From: Planctomycetota bacterium
GTDB taxonomy: Bacteria; Planctomycetota; Planctomycetia; Pirellulales; UBA1268
Length of the DNA: 49,321 nucleotides
Assembly: GCA_003669605.1 (NCBI GenBank)
Contig: QWOP01000057.1
Coordinates: forward strand, 1 to 49,321
Direction: 5' to 3'
Shown: positions 48,285 through 49,321 of the stretch, piece by piece
Numbering within the stretch: position 1 is the stretch's first letter
Layout of the letters: every line of letters starts with the position of its first letter
The notes under the pieces: generated by a model
What the model was told of the DNA's origin: nothing
Seen by the model: the letters and a program-made list of their open reading frames with translations, nothing else
Databases searched by the model: none
Translations under genes and position numbers: made by a program

Positions 48285-49321
48285 CTAGAGAATCGCCGGA
48301 AAGAGCACGAGTCCCACCTTGGCACCCACGAATCCCAACACTGTTCCGGGCAGGCGGGGATTGATGCCGGGATTGATGATCACGAGTCTGGCTCCCGCTG
48401 TCGAGACGATGCCGTGAGAGGAGTAGCTCCAAGTCCCGCCGACAAACGTATTGGCTTGATTTGACGGGCTATTCGATATCACACAGACGGCGACATTCTC
48501 CATGTCGAGAGCCGTGAATACGTTTCCATCATTGAATCCGTCCGACAGCCGAACGGAGACTCCGCCCGGGCCTCCGTACGAACCTGTAAAGTGCGAAAAA
48601 CTCGCTTGTCGGAGCAGGAGAGAGGTGCCGGCGGCTGCGGTGTTGGCCACCAAGCGGATCTCGCCGTTGAGCACGTAATTCATCTCGACGGCCACCGCGG
48701 TGGCTGTCTTGTTAAAGTTCAGCACCATCAAGTCGATCTGAGGTTCGTTGAGAGCATCGGTGAATTTCTCGTTGCCGAACTGGATGCCAACTCCGGGAGT
48801 ATTGGTGAAGAAAGCCATGCTCTTCATCGAGAGAAATACCTGGTCGCCGGGGACAGATGGGCAGGTCACAAGCACTTGGGGGCTGACTGTGACATCGGCT
48901 GCATTGATAATTGATCTGCCTACGCCGTCCCCAAACATCGTCACCCCGGTGGTTCTGGCTTGCTCCAACGTCAACTTCAACTGGTTCGTCCCGACGTAGT
49001 AGGTTCCAGTGGGAAAGTAGAGCGGTTTTCCAGTGAGGACAGACGTCACGAAGGCTTGGTGAATGGCCCCCGAATCGTCGTTTGAATTGTCGCCCACGGC
49101 TCCGTAGTCCCTGACGTTGACGAGGTACGGGTTTGTGGGGTCCGTCGTCGGCAGCGGAAGTGCCATCGCGGTCAGGGGCCGGCCGGGAATGTTGAGTTCG
49201 AACGAGTATTCCGCAGCAGCGGTGTTTCCGGCAGCGTCGTAGGCAGTCACACCAAAACTATGAATGCCATTGCTCCAGGCCAGTGCTGATGTATCAAACA
49301 CCTGCTGTTTTCCAGCAGCGA
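48285..49321 (-). CDS. Secreted parallel beta-helix (pectate-lyase-3-like) protein, C-terminal part
   Basis: The frame is open to the right edge, so the N-terminus is missing; at least 345 residues are visible. A short Ig-like piece (GIHSFGVTAYDAAGNTAAAEYSFEL) precedes VRDYGAVGDNSNDDSGAIHQAF and PLYFPTGTYYVG, the start of right-handed beta-helix proteins of the pectate-lyase-3 type. Gly- and Asn-rich strands follow to the end. It probably binds or cleaves polysaccharide outside the cell; catalytic residues cannot be assigned. Confidence 0.78.
   Translation of the reverse strand, partial: AAGKQQVFDTSALAWSNGIHSFGVTAYDAAGNTAAAEYSFELNIPGRPLTAMALPLPTTDPTNPYLVNVRDYGAVGDNSNDDSGAIHQAFVTSVLTGKPLYFPTGTYYVGTNQLKLTLEQARTTGVTMFGDGVGRSIINAADVTVSPQVLVTCPSVPGDQVFLSMKSMAFFTNTPGVGIQFGNEKFTDALNEPQIDLMVLNFNKTATAVAVEMNYVLNGEIRLVANTAAAGTSLLLRQASFSHFTGSYGGPGGVSVRLSDGFNDGNVFTALDMENVAVCVISNSPSNQANTFVGGTWSYSSHGIVSTAGARLVIINPGINPRLPGTVLGFVGAKVGLVLFPAIL

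Noticed and set aside
47987..48325. Minus-strand open frame over the sigma-factor remnant
   Set aside because: No motif on this strand, while the plus strand matches ECF region 2.

Overview
The window is GC-rich, gene-dense bacterial chromosome. It most resembles Planctomycetota, probably a Pirellulales-type organism. The evidence is a DUF1559 prepilin-like protein, a six-domain ribosomal protein S1, an HTTM membrane protein, a TMTC-like mannosyltransferase, a parallel beta-helix secreted protein, the remains of a planctomycete-style ECF sigma factor, and a short UvrC. I see no phage, transposase, CRISPR array or rRNA.

Layout. 1-5.3 kb: 3' end of a collagen-like gene, apbE, a DedA protein, an NtrC-like sigma-54 activator with a degenerate receiver, and uppP. 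5.5-12.8 kb: a TIM-barrel protein, a transglutaminase-like protein, rpsA, an exported unknown, a bcp peroxiredoxin gene broken by a small repeat, an MnmE-like GTPase and a rhodanese. 13-17.6 kb: a DUF1559 gene with clear promoter and terminator, the CCA-adding enzyme, scpB and an orphan DNA methyltransferase. 17.7-26.3 kb: a serine hydrolase coupled to an M16 peptidase, a TMTC-like membrane protein, a PepT-like peptidase, a deoxyribosyltransferase-like protein, a half glycosyltransferase and pgpA. 26.6-33.2 kb: def-fmt, miaB and glnE. 33.2-41.7 kb: a VTT membrane protein with a class IV aminotransferase, tRNA-Ala, an unknown protein with HTTM, ligA with a small membrane protein, a GT9 heptosyltransferase and an acyl-CoA-dehydrogenase-like protein. 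41.8-49.3 kb: glycogen phosphorylase, an FkbM methyltransferase, uvrC, an SGNH hydrolase, the sigma-factor remnant and the C-terminal part of a beta-helix protein.

Most genes are housekeeping: translation start and formyl removal (fmt, def), tRNA maturation (cca, miaB), DNA repair (ligA, uvrC), nitrogen control (glnE), lipid and cell wall turnover (uppP, pgpA). tRNA-Ala carries no encoded CCA, so it depends on the CCA-adding enzyme encoded here.

The most unusual signal is a dispersed family of short hairpin-bearing elements sharing GTGGAAAAAGTCATCC. There are five copies in 49 kb. Four lie between genes and one (128 bp) sits inside bcp and shifts its frame. No encoded mobility gene is visible, so the family looks like a non-autonomous repeat.
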